Shown piece after piece: positions 18,512 to 25,804 of a stretch of DNA of 64,000 bases. The notes beneath the pieces are model-generated. The model saw only the letters and a program-made list of their open reading frames with translations, had not been told where the DNA came from and searched no databases. Position numbers and translations under genes: made by a program. Each line of letters opens with the position of its first letter. The stretch's first letter is position 1. The DNA is from Rhizobium sp. RM (GTDB lineage Bacteria; Pseudomonadota; Alphaproteobacteria; Rhizobiales; Rhizobiaceae). Where the stretch lies: assembly GCF_013390595.1 (NCBI RefSeq), contig NZ_JACAWV010000022.1, forward strand, positions 310,001 to 374,000, in the 5' to 3' direction.

Positions 18512-19003
18512 TTGGCGATCAGGCCGATTCTTTCCTACCCGCATCCGGGATTGTCAGAAATCTGCGCGCCAGTTGCGGTTTTCGACGACACCGTGACAAC
18601 GCTGGTCGATGACCTGACCGATACCATGCGGGCCGCCCCCGGCGTCGGCATCACCGCCGCCCATATCGGCGTCAGACAGCGGGTATTCGTGCTGGAACTG
18701 ACGCAGGGAACGGTGCTGACCTATATCAACCCTGAAATCATCGGGCTTTCGTCAGAGATCATGCGCCACGTCGAAGGCAGCGTGTCGATGCCCGGCTTCA
18801 CGGACGAGGTGGAACGCCCCGCCACGGTGACGCTGCGCTATCAGGATGTTGCGGGAACGATGCATGAGGAAACCGCCACAGGTTTCCACGCAATCTGCAT
18901 CCAGCACGAAATCGACCAGCTTGACGGCATGTTCTGGCTGAAGCGCCTGTCGAAGCTGAAGCGCGACCGCCTCATCAAGAAATGGGACAAGTCCCGCAAA
19001 TAA
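18512..19003 (+). CDS. Peptide deformylase-like protein lacking metal ligands
   Basis: A 163-residue protein with the peptide deformylase fold and all three motif positions recognisable but altered: GVGITAAHIG (normally GxGLAAxQxG), EGSVSMPG (normally EGCLSxP) and QHEIDQLDG (normally QHExDHLxG). The metal-binding Cys is Ser90, and the second His of HExxH is Gln136; H132 and E133 remain. It is therefore unlikely to be a standard deformylase. The start is a TTG at 18512 with GGAGA seven bases upstream, 19 bases after the winged-helix gene, so it is probably the third gene of that operon. The housekeeping def must be elsewhere. Confidence 0.85.
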   Translation: MAIRPILSYPHPGLSEICAPVAVFDDTVTTLVDDLTDTMRAAPGVGITAAHIGVRQRVFVLELTQGTVLTYINPEIIGLSSEIMRHVEGSVSMPGFTDEVERPATVTLRYQDVAGTMHEETATGFHAICIQHEIDQLDGMFWLKRLSKLKRDRLIKKWDKSRK

Positions 19004-19006
19004 TTC

Positions 19007-19432
19007 CTAGCGGCCATCCGCGAGGACAATATCCACCTCACCCTTCAGCGTGTTGCTGACGGTGCAGATTTCCTCGGCCTTGTGAGCGATCGCATGACGC
19101 GTCGCGGCGTCGTAGTCACCCGCAATATCGATGGAGACGTCGAAGCGGACGATGCGATACGGCTCCGTCTCGGATTTTTCGCCGGAGACGCTGACCGAGA
19201 CGTTTTCGAACCGGTCGAGCACGCCCATCTGGCTTGCCGCAATTCTGGCGCTCAGCGCCAGGCAGGCGGCCAGCGAGGCATACATCAGATCCAGAGGATT
19301 GTAGCCGGGCTCCGAGGCGCCCGTAACCACGGTGAGGCCACCGCCCGTCGCCGATTCGAGAGCCGGGTGGCCGAGGCGGTTGAGCCTGGCCGTAGCGCCC
19401 GTTGGCCTTTTCTTCACTTTGAACTGATTCAC
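19007..19432 (-). CDS. OsmC family protein
   Basis: A 141-residue OsmC/Ohr-like protein that would reduce organic hydroperoxides or related thiol-reactive compounds. It shows NPLDLMYASLAACLALSARI with the first reactive Cys and EEICTVSNTLKG with the second, at the expected spacing for the OsmC fold. Three bases separate its stop from that of the convergent deformylase-like gene. It resembles the YhfA/OsmC-like branch more than Ohr, but this cannot be settled by eye. Confidence 0.9.
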   Translation of the reverse strand: MNQFKVKKRPTGATARLNRLGHPALESATGGGLTVVTGASEPGYNPLDLMYASLAACLALSARIAASQMGVLDRFENVSVSVSGEKSETEPYRIVRFDVSIDIAGDYDAATRHAIAHKAEEICTVSNTLKGEVDIVLADGR

Positions 19433-19540
19433 GCGACGCCCTCGTTTTCAACAAATGCCGTGGAACCAAATTAATTGTGCGCAGTTATTCACGCAACGGT
19501 GAACGACCGTTTAAGTGGTTGAAAAAGGGAGCTGAACCAT

Positions 19541-19708
19541 ATGGTTACGTCAACGCTCGTCAGCATTCTGATTACCTTTCTGGTAATCGTTCTTGTTCTG
19601 TGGCTGATCGCTCGCCTGCCCGTCGGCGGCGGCGCAAAGCAGATCGCACAGATTATCGTGATTATTATCGGCATCATTTCGCTTCTGAAATATCTTGCCG
19701 TCTTCTGA
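19541..19708 (+). CDS. Small two-helix membrane protein (Thivi_2564-like)
   Basis: A 55-residue protein with two hydrophobic helices (about 3-24 and 34-53) split by a short basic/glycine turn (ARLPVGGGAKQ). GGGAG-type ribosome site nine bases before the ATG and a clear terminator after the stop support a real gene. It resembles small membrane proteins annotated as Thivi_2564 family; function unknown. Confidence 0.75.
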   Translation: MVTSTLVSILITFLVIVLVLWLIARLPVGGGAKQIAQIIVIIIGIISLLKYLAVF

Positions 19709-19736
19709 TACGTCTATCGATTGCCCTTAATGAACT

Positions 19737-19761
19737 AAGGCGGCCTTGTGCCGCCTTTTTT
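19737..19761 (+). terminator. Rho-independent terminator after the small membrane protein
   Basis: Stem AAGGCGGC/GCCGCCTT with loop CTTGT and six T residues, 28 bases after the stop at 19708. The reverse strand has AA only, so it acts mainly on the plus strand. Confidence 0.9.
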
Positions 19762-19773
19762 CGGGTTCCGTAA

Positions 19774-20169
19774 TCAGGCCAACGCCCGTGGTCGCTTGAC
19801 GGTAACGTCCCGCACGGCACCAAGCCCGAGAAAGGGCGAATTTTCGGTATCGAAGATCGCCCTGCCCTTGGCCACGATCAACCGGAACGATCCGTCCGGC
19901 AGCCAGACCTTGTAGCGTTGATTGAAAAACACGCCGGTCGTGATGCTGTCCATGATCGCCTGGGCAACCTTGTCCCGCATTTCTATATCGATCCGTTCGA
20001 GGATTTCCTCGATCGTTACCCCCTGCGCGCCGGTCTCTGCGGAGAAGCCGTGGCACTCCGCCGTGACTGCGTCCATGATGAGCCTGTTATCGGCAATACT
20101 CCACATGTAGTAGCCGAGCTCATTGTCCGAATTCGCGTTGTCCCCCAACAAGATCGCCCCCAGACGCAT
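19774..20169 (-). CDS. PAS domain-containing protein
   Basis: A 131-residue single PAS-like domain: MWSIADNRLIMDAVTAECHGFSAET, EEILERIDIEMRDKVAQAI, YKVWLPDGSFRLIVAKGRAIFD and a closing strand FLGLGAVRDVTVKRP. There is no output domain, so it may be a stand-alone sensor. I took the ATG at 20169; a TTG nine bases earlier is also in frame. The ligand is unknown. It diverges from the lipoprotein gene across a structured region. Confidence 0.75.
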   Translation of the reverse strand: MRLGAILLGDNANSDNELGYYMWSIADNRLIMDAVTAECHGFSAETGAQGVTIEEILERIDIEMRDKVAQAIMDSITTGVFFNQRYKVWLPDGSFRLIVAKGRAIFDTENSPFLGLGAVRDVTVKRPRALA

Positions 20170-20206
20170 TTTTGACAAAAGCTAACATTCAACCCATGAC
20201 ATTCCA

Positions 20207-20260
20207 CCCCTTGCTTTATGGGGGTTACTGCGAAGTAACTCGTCCTAAAACGAGTAATCC
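20207..20260 (+). other. Structured leader with mutually exclusive hairpins
   Basis: CCCC/GGGG at 20207-20210/20220-20223, GTTACT-GCGA-AGTAAC at 20224-20239, ACTCGT/ACGAGT at 20238-20255, and an alternative long stem GGGTTACT/AGTAATCC (20222-20229 with 20253-20260). The stems overlap and cannot all form. It lies 125 bases before the lipoprotein gene and is not a family I recognise. Confidence 0.45.
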
Positions 20261-20384
20261 ACCGAAATCTGCTGGGATGACCTGCCGATAAGTGAATGTG
20301 CTAACAAAGTTTTTGTTTCACAAACGTCGAAAATCTCCTGCGCGGCTACTACATCTCCTGCGGGAAACCATCAAGGAGACGACA

Positions 20385-20576
20385 ATGCTGAAAACCGCTC
20401 TTGTTATCGGACTGATGTCCGCGAGCGCGCTGCTGGCCGGATGCCAGACCTGGGAAAGCCCTTACCGCGGAACACAATGGCGCATGGACCAGGTGATGGA
20501 CGGCGATCCTTACCGCGTTGGTGACGGAAACCACCAGCAAAACGGCACGGCTTCGAACGCCATCATTCGCCGCTGA
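20385..20576 (+). CDS. Small putative lipoprotein
   Basis: A 63-residue protein with a signal peptide and lipobox (MLKTALVIGLMSASALLAGC), so it is probably lipid-anchored and exported. The rest (QTWESPYRGTQWRMDQVM...) has no recognised domain. AAGGAG seven bases upstream of this ATG decides the start over an upstream in-frame ATG at 20292. Confidence 0.75.
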   Translation: MLKTALVIGLMSASALLAGCQTWESPYRGTQWRMDQVMDGDPYRVGDGNHQQNGTASNAIIRR

Positions 20577-20590
20577 GAAACGACAGATCG

Positions 20591-20620
20591 CGCGCCCTCT
20601 CGACCGGATATGAGGGCGCG
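20591..20620 (+). terminator. Hairpin after the lipoprotein gene
   Basis: Nine-bp stem CGCGCCCTC/GAGGGCGCG with a 12-base loop, 14 bases after the stop. No T-run, so it may be a weak terminator or an mRNA end-stabiliser. Confidence 0.45.
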
Positions 20621-20763
20621 ATGACGACCCCGAAAACAGTGGGAAAAACGGCAGCAATCTGGAGAATTGGTCGCGCACGACATGACGGCCTGCGCGAAAA
20701 TACGCCGTCAAACGTATTGAAGCAAAATCTGAGAGTAAGCGGGGAACCGTCTGATAGAAAAGA

Positions 20764-20788
20764 AAAACCCGCCGAAGCGGGTTTTCTT
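20764..20788 (-). terminator. Terminator of tRNA-Leu
   Basis: On the minus strand, AAAACCCGC-TTCG-GCGGGTTTT followed by T-rich sequence, just past the tRNA 3' end. Confidence 0.88.
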
Positions 20789-20789
20789 T

Positions 20790-20874
20790 TGGTGCGGTCG
20801 AGAAGACTCGAACTTCCACGGGTTGCCCCACAGCGACCTCAACGCTGCGCGTCTACCAATTCCGCCACGACCGC
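20790..20874 (-). tRNA. tRNA-Leu (anticodon GAG)
   Basis: An 85-base class II tRNA: 5' end GCGGTCG pairing with CGACCGC, D arm with GGTAGAC, anticodon stem CAGCG/CGCTG around loop TTGAGGT (anticodon GAG, reads CUC/CUU), a long variable arm, T loop TTCGAGT, and encoded CCA. A terminator follows. Confidence 0.96.
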
Positions 20875-21064
20875 ATCGTGGTAGGTGTCAACTTGCGCCG
20901 ACGGGGGGTCATGTAGCAAAAGGATTTTGGGTGCACAAGAGCGTCGTGACAGTTTTTTGAAATTAAAAATCAACAACACCCTTCCTATATCCAAGAAGCC
21001 CGCAAATGCAGGGGTTGCCGCCTGATCGTCATTTTGCGAGAAGGCTGTGGAAAGGACATTTTTC

Positions 21065-21796
21065 ATGCTCACACGTACCGATCTTCAAACAAATATGTTT
21101 CCAGCCCCCGGTTCGCGCCCTGTTCGATGTCGAATCTCGGACCGACTCGTGCCCTACGAGGAGGCCATGGAGACGATGGATCGTGAAGTTGCGGCAATTG
21201 CTGCAGGCGAAGCAGACGAACTCATCTGGTTTCTGGAACATCCGCCACTTTATACGGCTGGAACCAGCGCCGACGCGGCAGACCTGATCGAGCCGGACCG
21301 ATTCCCGGTCTTCGCCACGGGCCGAGGCGGCGAATACACCTATCATGGCCCCGGACAGCGCGTCGTTTATGTCATGCTGGACCTGAAGCGCCGCCGTCAG
21401 GATGTCCGCGCCTATGTCGCAGCACTTGAAGATGTCATCATCCGCACCCTGGACAAGATGAATGTGCGCGGTGAACGACGCGAAGACCGGGTTGGCGTCT
21501 GGGTACAGCGTCCGGAGAAGCCGCTTCTGCTGAATGGCGGTGTGCGTGAAGACAAGATTGCCGCAATCGGTATCCGCCTGCGCAAGTGGGTTAGTTTCCA
21601 CGGCCTGTCGATCAACGTCGATCCGGATCTCGGCCATTTCTCGGGAATCGTGCCCTGCGGCATCAGCGAATATGGCGTGACAAGCCTTGTCGATCTGGGA
21701 TTGCCGGTTATGATCACCGACGTCGACGTTCTGCTGCGGGAAGCCTTCGAGGAGGTTTTTGGTCCCGCAGTTGCCGAAACCGGCGCCGGAGACTGA
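21065..21796 (+). CDS. lipB: Octanoyl-[ACP]:protein N-octanoyltransferase
   Basis: A 243-residue enzyme that moves octanoyl from acyl carrier protein to lipoyl domains, the first step of lipoate synthesis. It shows [17 protein letters not shown], the catalytic Lys in [14 protein letters not shown] and the catalytic Cys in [15 protein letters not shown]. The ATG at 21065 has AAAGGA nine bases upstream; a GTG at 21047 is in frame but poorly placed. The protein has about 25 extra N-terminal residues before the conserved core. Identification is secure. Confidence 0.96.
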   Translation: MLTRTDLQTNMFPAPGSRPVRCRISDRLVPYEEAMETMDREVAAIAAGEADELIWFLEHPPLYTAGTSADAADLIEPDRFPVFATGRGGEYTYHGPGQRVVYVMLDLKRRRQDVRAYVAALEDVIIRTLDKMNVRGERREDRVGVWVQRPEKPLLLNGGVREDKIAAIGIRLRKWVSFHGLSINVDPDLGHFSGIVPCGISEYGVTSLVDLGLPVMITDVDVLLREAFEEVFGPAVAETGAGD

Positions 21797-21860
21797 TTCT
21801 CTTCGCACAATTGCTACCCACCGGTCTTTCAGCATCAATATATCAAGAGGAGGAACTTTC

Positions 21861-22928
21861 ATGTTCACAACGTCCGCTTACGCCTGTGACGACGGCTCGT
21901 CGCCCATGAAGCTCGCGACGATCAAGCGTCGCGATCCCGGCCCGCGCGATGTCGAAATCGAGATCGAGTACTGCGGCGTCTGCCACTCCGATATTCATAC
22001 CGCCCGCGCCGAATGGGCCGGTTCGCTTTATCCTTGCGTTCCCGGCCATGAGATCGTCGGCCGCGTTGGTCGCATCGGCTCCGAGGTCACCAGGTTCAAG
22101 AAAGGCGACCGTGTCGGCGTCGGCTGCATCGTCGATAGCTGCCGCGAATGCGCAAGCTGCGCCGACGGGCTGGAACAATATTGCGAAAACGGCATGACCG
22201 GCACCTATAATTCGCCTGACAAGGCCATGGGCGGCGGCGCGCACACCCTTGGCGGTTATTCCGCCCATGTGGTCGTCGATGACCGCTACGTGCTGAATAT
22301 TCCCGAAGGGCTCGATCCGGCCGCCGCAGCACCCCTGCTCTGCGCTGGTATCACCACCTACTCGCCGCTTCGCCACTGGAATGCCGGTCCCGGCAAGCGC
22401 GTCGGCGTCGTCGGTCTCGGCGGCCTCGGCCACATGGCCGTCAAGCTTGCCAATGCCATGGGCGCAACCGTGGTGATGATTACCACCTCGCCCGGCAAGG
22501 CAGAGGATGCCAAGAAGCTCGGCGCGCATGAGGTCATCGTGTCCCGCGACCCGGACCAGATGAAGAAGGCCGCTTCAAGCCTCGATCTGATCATCGACGC
22601 CGTTGCCGCCGATCACGACATCAACGCCTATCTCGCCCTTCTGAAGCGTGACGGCGCACTGGTGCAGGTCGGCGCACCGGAAAAGCCCCTTTCCGTCCAT
22701 GCCTTCAGCCTTATACCCGGCCGCAAGACCTTCGCCGGTTCAATGATCGGCGGCATTCCCGAAACCCAGGAAATGCTGGATTTCTGCGCCGACAAGGGCA
22801 TCACCGCCGAAATTGAAATGATCGACATCGATCAGATCAACGACGCTTATGAACGTATGATAAAAAGCGATGTGCGTTACCGCTTCGTCATTGATATGAA
22901 GAGCTTACCGCGCCAGAACGCTGCCTGA
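21861..22928 (+). CDS. Zinc-dependent NAD(P)+ alcohol dehydrogenase, cinnamyl alcohol dehydrogenase type
   Basis: A 355-residue medium-chain dehydrogenase. It shows the catalytic zinc ligands in YCGVCHSDIHTARAEW and PGHEIVGRV, a structural zinc set CRECASCADGLEQYC, the Rossmann motif GVVGLGGLGH and the C-terminal DIDQINDAYERM. The pattern matches the YahK/CAD group, which reduces aldehydes with NADPH. A strong GAGGAGG ribosome site precedes the ATG, and a terminator follows. The physiological substrate is unknown; it is probably an aldehyde reductase. Confidence 0.94.
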   Translation: MFTTSAYACDDGSSPMKLATIKRRDPGPRDVEIEIEYCGVCHSDIHTARAEWAGSLYPCVPGHEIVGRVGRIGSEVTRFKKGDRVGVGCIVDSCRECASCADGLEQYCENGMTGTYNSPDKAMGGGAHTLGGYSAHVVVDDRYVLNIPEGLDPAAAAPLLCAGITTYSPLRHWNAGPGKRVGVVGLGGLGHMAVKLANAMGATVVMITTSPGKAEDAKKLGAHEVIVSRDPDQMKKAASSLDLIIDAVAADHDINAYLALLKRDGALVQVGAPEKPLSVHAFSLIPGRKTFAGSMIGGIPETQEMLDFCADKGITAEIEMIDIDQINDAYERMIKSDVRYRFVIDMKSLPRQNAA

Positions 22929-22953
22929 GCAAGACGCTTGTTCAAGGAGAAAT

Positions 22954-22980
22954 GAGGCGCCGGTTGGCGCCTCTTTTTTT
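22954..22980 (+). terminator. Rho-independent terminator after the alcohol dehydrogenase
   Basis: Stem GAGGCGCC/GGCGCCTC with loop GGTT and eight T residues. Confidence 0.92.
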
Positions 22981-23011
22981 GAACATATCGGCTGAAAGCC
23001 CAGGACGACAG

Positions 23012-23947
23012 ATGACGATGAATTCCGGCTTCAGCGATACGGTCAGAGGCATGATGATTATGGCGGGCTGCATGATCGTGCTGCCGGTCATGGATGCGAT
23101 CGCCAAATATATGGCCGTCAGCGGCGGCATGTCGCCGGCGCAGGTCACCTTCTACCGATTCTTCTTCCAGCTGCTCTGCACCCTGCCCCTCATCCTCGTG
23201 GTGTCGCCGAGGGCGCTGTTCACCGCCAAACGTCCCTGGATGAATTTCCTGCGCGGCATCCTGCATGCCGCCGCCAGCCTGACCTTCTTTGCCGCCGTCA
23301 AATACATGCCATTGGCGGATGTGTTCGCGATCTATTTCGTCGAGCCTTTCATGCTGACCATGATGTCGGCCATCTTCCTCGGCGAAAAGGTCGGCTGGAA
23401 ACGCTGGACGGCAATTGCCGTCGGCTTTGGCGGCGCGCTGATCGTCATCCAGCCGAGTTTTGCGATCTTCGGCTGGACATCGCTGCTGCCCGTCGTCTGC
23501 GCCTTCCTCTACACGCTCTATCTTTTCATGAACCGCGCCATTGGCGATGCCGACAGCCCGCTGACCATGCAGACCATGGCCGGTATTGCCGGCACCGTGT
23601 TCATGGGCGCGGCACTGCTGATCGGTGACAGCCTTGGCGACAAGGACTTTGCAATCTCGCTGCCGCAGAATGGATCGCATCTCATTCTGCTGATCCTGCT
23701 CGGATCGATATCGGGCTACATGCACCTGCTGATCGTGCAGGCATTCCGGCTGGCGCCACTGTCTCTGCTGGCGCCGTTCCAGTATTTCGAAATCATCTCC
23801 GCGACCGTGCTCGGCTACGTATTCTTTGCCGATTTCCCGACCCCGTCGAAATGGCTCGGCATTCTCATCATCGTGGCTTCAGGGCTGTTCATCATCTGGC
23901 GGGAGCGCAAGCACGCCGGCGCAACCCAGCCGCTCGACACGCAGTAA
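23012..23947 (+). CDS. DMT superfamily (EamA) transporter
   Basis: A 311-residue inner-membrane protein with ten predicted helices in two EamA repeats. The first repeat has WMNFLRGILHAAASLTFFAAVKYMPLADVFAIYFVEP, and the second ends with FADFPTPSKWLGILIIVASGLFIIWRER, both typical. This group includes riboflavin, carboxylate and amino acid derivative exporters; the substrate is not predictable here. The ATG at 23012 is preferred by ribosome-site spacing; 23018 is also possible. It converges with the next gene, with 19 bases between stops. Confidence 0.92.
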   Translation: MTMNSGFSDTVRGMMIMAGCMIVLPVMDAIAKYMAVSGGMSPAQVTFYRFFFQLLCTLPLILVVSPRALFTAKRPWMNFLRGILHAAASLTFFAAVKYMPLADVFAIYFVEPFMLTMMSAIFLGEKVGWKRWTAIAVGFGGALIVIQPSFAIFGWTSLLPVVCAFLYTLYLFMNRAIGDADSPLTMQTMAGIAGTVFMGAALLIGDSLGDKDFAISLPQNGSHLILLILLGSISGYMHLLIVQAFRLAPLSLLAPFQYFEIISATVLGYVFFADFPTPSKWLGILIIVASGLFIIWRERKHAGATQPLDTQ

Positions 23948-23966
23948 AAACGTTGAAGGCGTGGCC

Positions 23967-24425
23967 TCAGGCGTGCGAGGGCGGCAAGTCGTGCGCGTGG
24001 TGGTCCTGCGCTTCAACGAGGCTGCCAAGCAGCCACAGAGAAACCTCGGCCGCCTCTCCCGCCGATTTGAAGCGGTATGCACCGCTATATTTCGGCATGT
24101 CCTCAAAGCTCACGACAAAACCGTCGCCGCTTTCCAGACTTTCCACACGGATGCGCTCGGGATCGATCAGGATGCAGGCATAGTGTGAGCCCATGTTGCG
24201 CATGAAGCCCGCCTTGTTGTCGTGCAGGCGCACGAAGGCGGTCTTTCCATCCACCGTCATGTGCAGGCTGCGGATCGCCTCGTTCGGGAACGCCCGTGCA
24301 AAATCCATGATTGCCTGACCGACATCATGACTGTTGTCGTCGTCGGTCGCCCGCGACATGCGCAGGGCATAAAAAGCGAAGACTGCAAGCAACACGAAGA
24401 CGATGATCCAGATCGCCAAATTCAT
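23967..24425 (-). CDS. Hypothetical membrane-anchored protein
   Basis: A 152-residue protein with one N-terminal helix (MNLAIWIIVFVLLAVFAFYA) and a cytoplasmic or periplasmic domain with no family I recognise (AFPNEAIRSLHMTVDGKTAFVRLHDN, MGSHYACILIDPERIRVESL). It ends in a His-rich tail (DHHAHDLPPSHA). GGGAG seven bases before the ATG supports the start. It lies downstream of the secDF-NDUFAF-type group on the same strand with a 118-base gap, so linkage is uncertain. Confidence 0.7.
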   Translation of the reverse strand: MNLAIWIIVFVLLAVFAFYALRMSRATDDDNSHDVGQAIMDFARAFPNEAIRSLHMTVDGKTAFVRLHDNKAGFMRNMGSHYACILIDPERIRVESLESGDGFVVSFEDMPKYSGAYRFKSAGEAAEVSLWLLGSLVEAQDHHAHDLPPSHA

Positions 24426-24542
24426 CCGCGACGCTCCCTCGGGCAAGTGGCTGGTGTGATTCGCGACTCTGAACGCGCGAACCCGATCCCCGGTTCATAC
24501 CAGCCGAGGCTTGCGTGGAGTTTGGGTGTGAAAATTCTTCCC

Positions 24543-25388
24543 TCAGAATCGCTTGAGGAAGGATGCCTTTGCCAGAAGCCATTGGCGGCGCAGCTGCGAA
24601 AGCTGCACGCCACCGTCCAGAAGACCGGCGCCGGCCTTCCTGGCAGCAGAGATCACCGGGCCTGCCATGGCGACAGGCAGAAAGGCCGGAAAGACCTGCG
24701 GTGAAATTTTGTGCGCCCTTGCCTTGGCAAGATGATCGAGCCCATGAACAGCAAACAGTTCAATGGCGATACCGATGCGCTGCCTGTCGTCGCCCTCAAG
24801 GAAGCTCTCACGGTTGAGACCGGCAGCCGCCAGCATGTCGGCGGGAATATAGACCTGGCCGCGACGGCGATGCAGCGGCATGAGCAGCAGCAGCCCCGCC
24901 ATGGCCTGCGCCACACCGGCATGGCCGGCAGCTTCCGCGCTGGCAGCAGCATCCTCGGGCGACAGGACGAGGCTGGAAAGCTGGATAAGCGCCGAGGCGG
25001 TTTCACCCGCATAACCCTCGAGCGCGTTTCTGTCTTCGAACACGTCGTCATAGAGATCGAAGATACGCGCTTCGATCATGTTGAGGAGAACCTGACGCGG
25101 CAGACGGTGTTTCTCGATGGTGTCGAGGAGTGCTGCCGCAACCGGATGCGACTGGCTGTCGCCATGCGGATTGCCTTCCAGCAGATCGCTCCACCACTGC
25201 ATCCGCACTTCACCGGGCAAGGCGTCCCGCACCAGATCGCGAATGCGGGCGATTTCGGCGTTAAAGGCATATAGCGCCGCCAGAGAGGACCGTTTGTCCT
25301 CAGGCGAAAGCAGGCAGGAAAGATAGCGGTCGCGATCGGTGTCGCGCAACGTCGCAAGGCAGATGTCGAGATTTTCTTGGCGCGCCAT
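24543..25388 (-). CDS. Squalene/phytoene synthase family protein (NDUFAF6-like)
   Basis: A 281-residue all-helical protein of the squalene/phytoene synthase fold. The two aspartate motifs appear as DLVRD (51-55) and, less perfectly, DLYDD in IEARIFDLYDDVFEDR. It is shorter than true phytoene synthases and lacks some of their motifs. The human homologue NDUFAF6 is a complex I assembly factor with this fold. Its neighbour upstream is an Mth938-domain gene (NDUFAF3-like), 23 bases away in the same direction, favouring an assembly role over isoprenoid synthesis. That is inference; HpnC or HpnD-like activity is the alternative. Confidence 0.85.
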   Translation of the reverse strand: MARQENLDICLATLRDTDRDRYLSCLLSPEDKRSSLAALYAFNAEIARIRDLVRDALPGEVRMQWWSDLLEGNPHGDSQSHPVAAALLDTIEKHRLPRQVLLNMIEARIFDLYDDVFEDRNALEGYAGETASALIQLSSLVLSPEDAAASAEAAGHAGVAQAMAGLLLLMPLHRRRGQVYIPADMLAAAGLNRESFLEGDDRQRIGIAIELFAVHGLDHLAKARAHKISPQVFPAFLPVAMAGPVISAARKAGAGLLDGGVQLSQLRRQWLLAKASFLKRF

Positions 25389-25411
25389 CGTTCCCCGCGA
25401 GGTCCGTCTTT

Positions 25412-25804
25412 TTAGCCTTCGACCGCGATCAGTGCCGCAGCGACGGCACGCGATTCCGAAAGCAGAATATTGTAGGTCCGCACCGCAGCCCCCGTGCTCA
25501 TCGGATCAACCGATATGCCCGCCTCTTTGAAGACAGCGCGCAGTTCCTTCGGAACCACCCGCATGCCGTCACCCATGCCGAGCAACAGCACTTCAATGTC
25601 CTGCGCTTCGGCAAGCACCTTTTCGAAATGCTCAAGCGCCAGATCGCTGTACGTCACCGGCGCCCAGCCGTGGATGCCGGAAGGCAGGCACAGCAGCGAA
25701 CCGCGATGCGACATGTCCGCAAAGCGAAATCCGCCGTTGCCATAAGCGTCGATGGGCGCCCGGCCGGGAAAATGGGCCGGGCGTATTTCGATACCGCCAG
25801 CCAT
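25412..25804 (-). CDS. Mth938-like domain protein (NDUFAF3-like)
   Basis: A 130-residue protein of the Mth938 domain: YGNGGFRFADMSHRGSLLCLPSGIHGW, the central VLLLGMGDGMRVVPKELRAVF, and the helix AAVRTYNILLSESRAVAAALIAV. The human member NDUFAF3 acts in complex I assembly. The start overlaps the secDF stop by one base (TGATGG), so it is translationally coupled with secDF. The context suggests membrane protein biogenesis. Confidence 0.9.
   Translation of the reverse strand: MAGGIEIRPAHFPGRAPIDAYGNGGFRFADMSHRGSLLCLPSGIHGWAPVTYSDLALEHFEKVLAEAQDIEVLLLGMGDGMRVVPKELRAVFKEAGISVDPMSTGAAVRTYNILLSESRAVAAALIAVEG

Noticed and set aside
20621..20884. Plus-strand frame over tRNA-Leu
   Set aside because: It runs antisense through a tRNA and its terminator.
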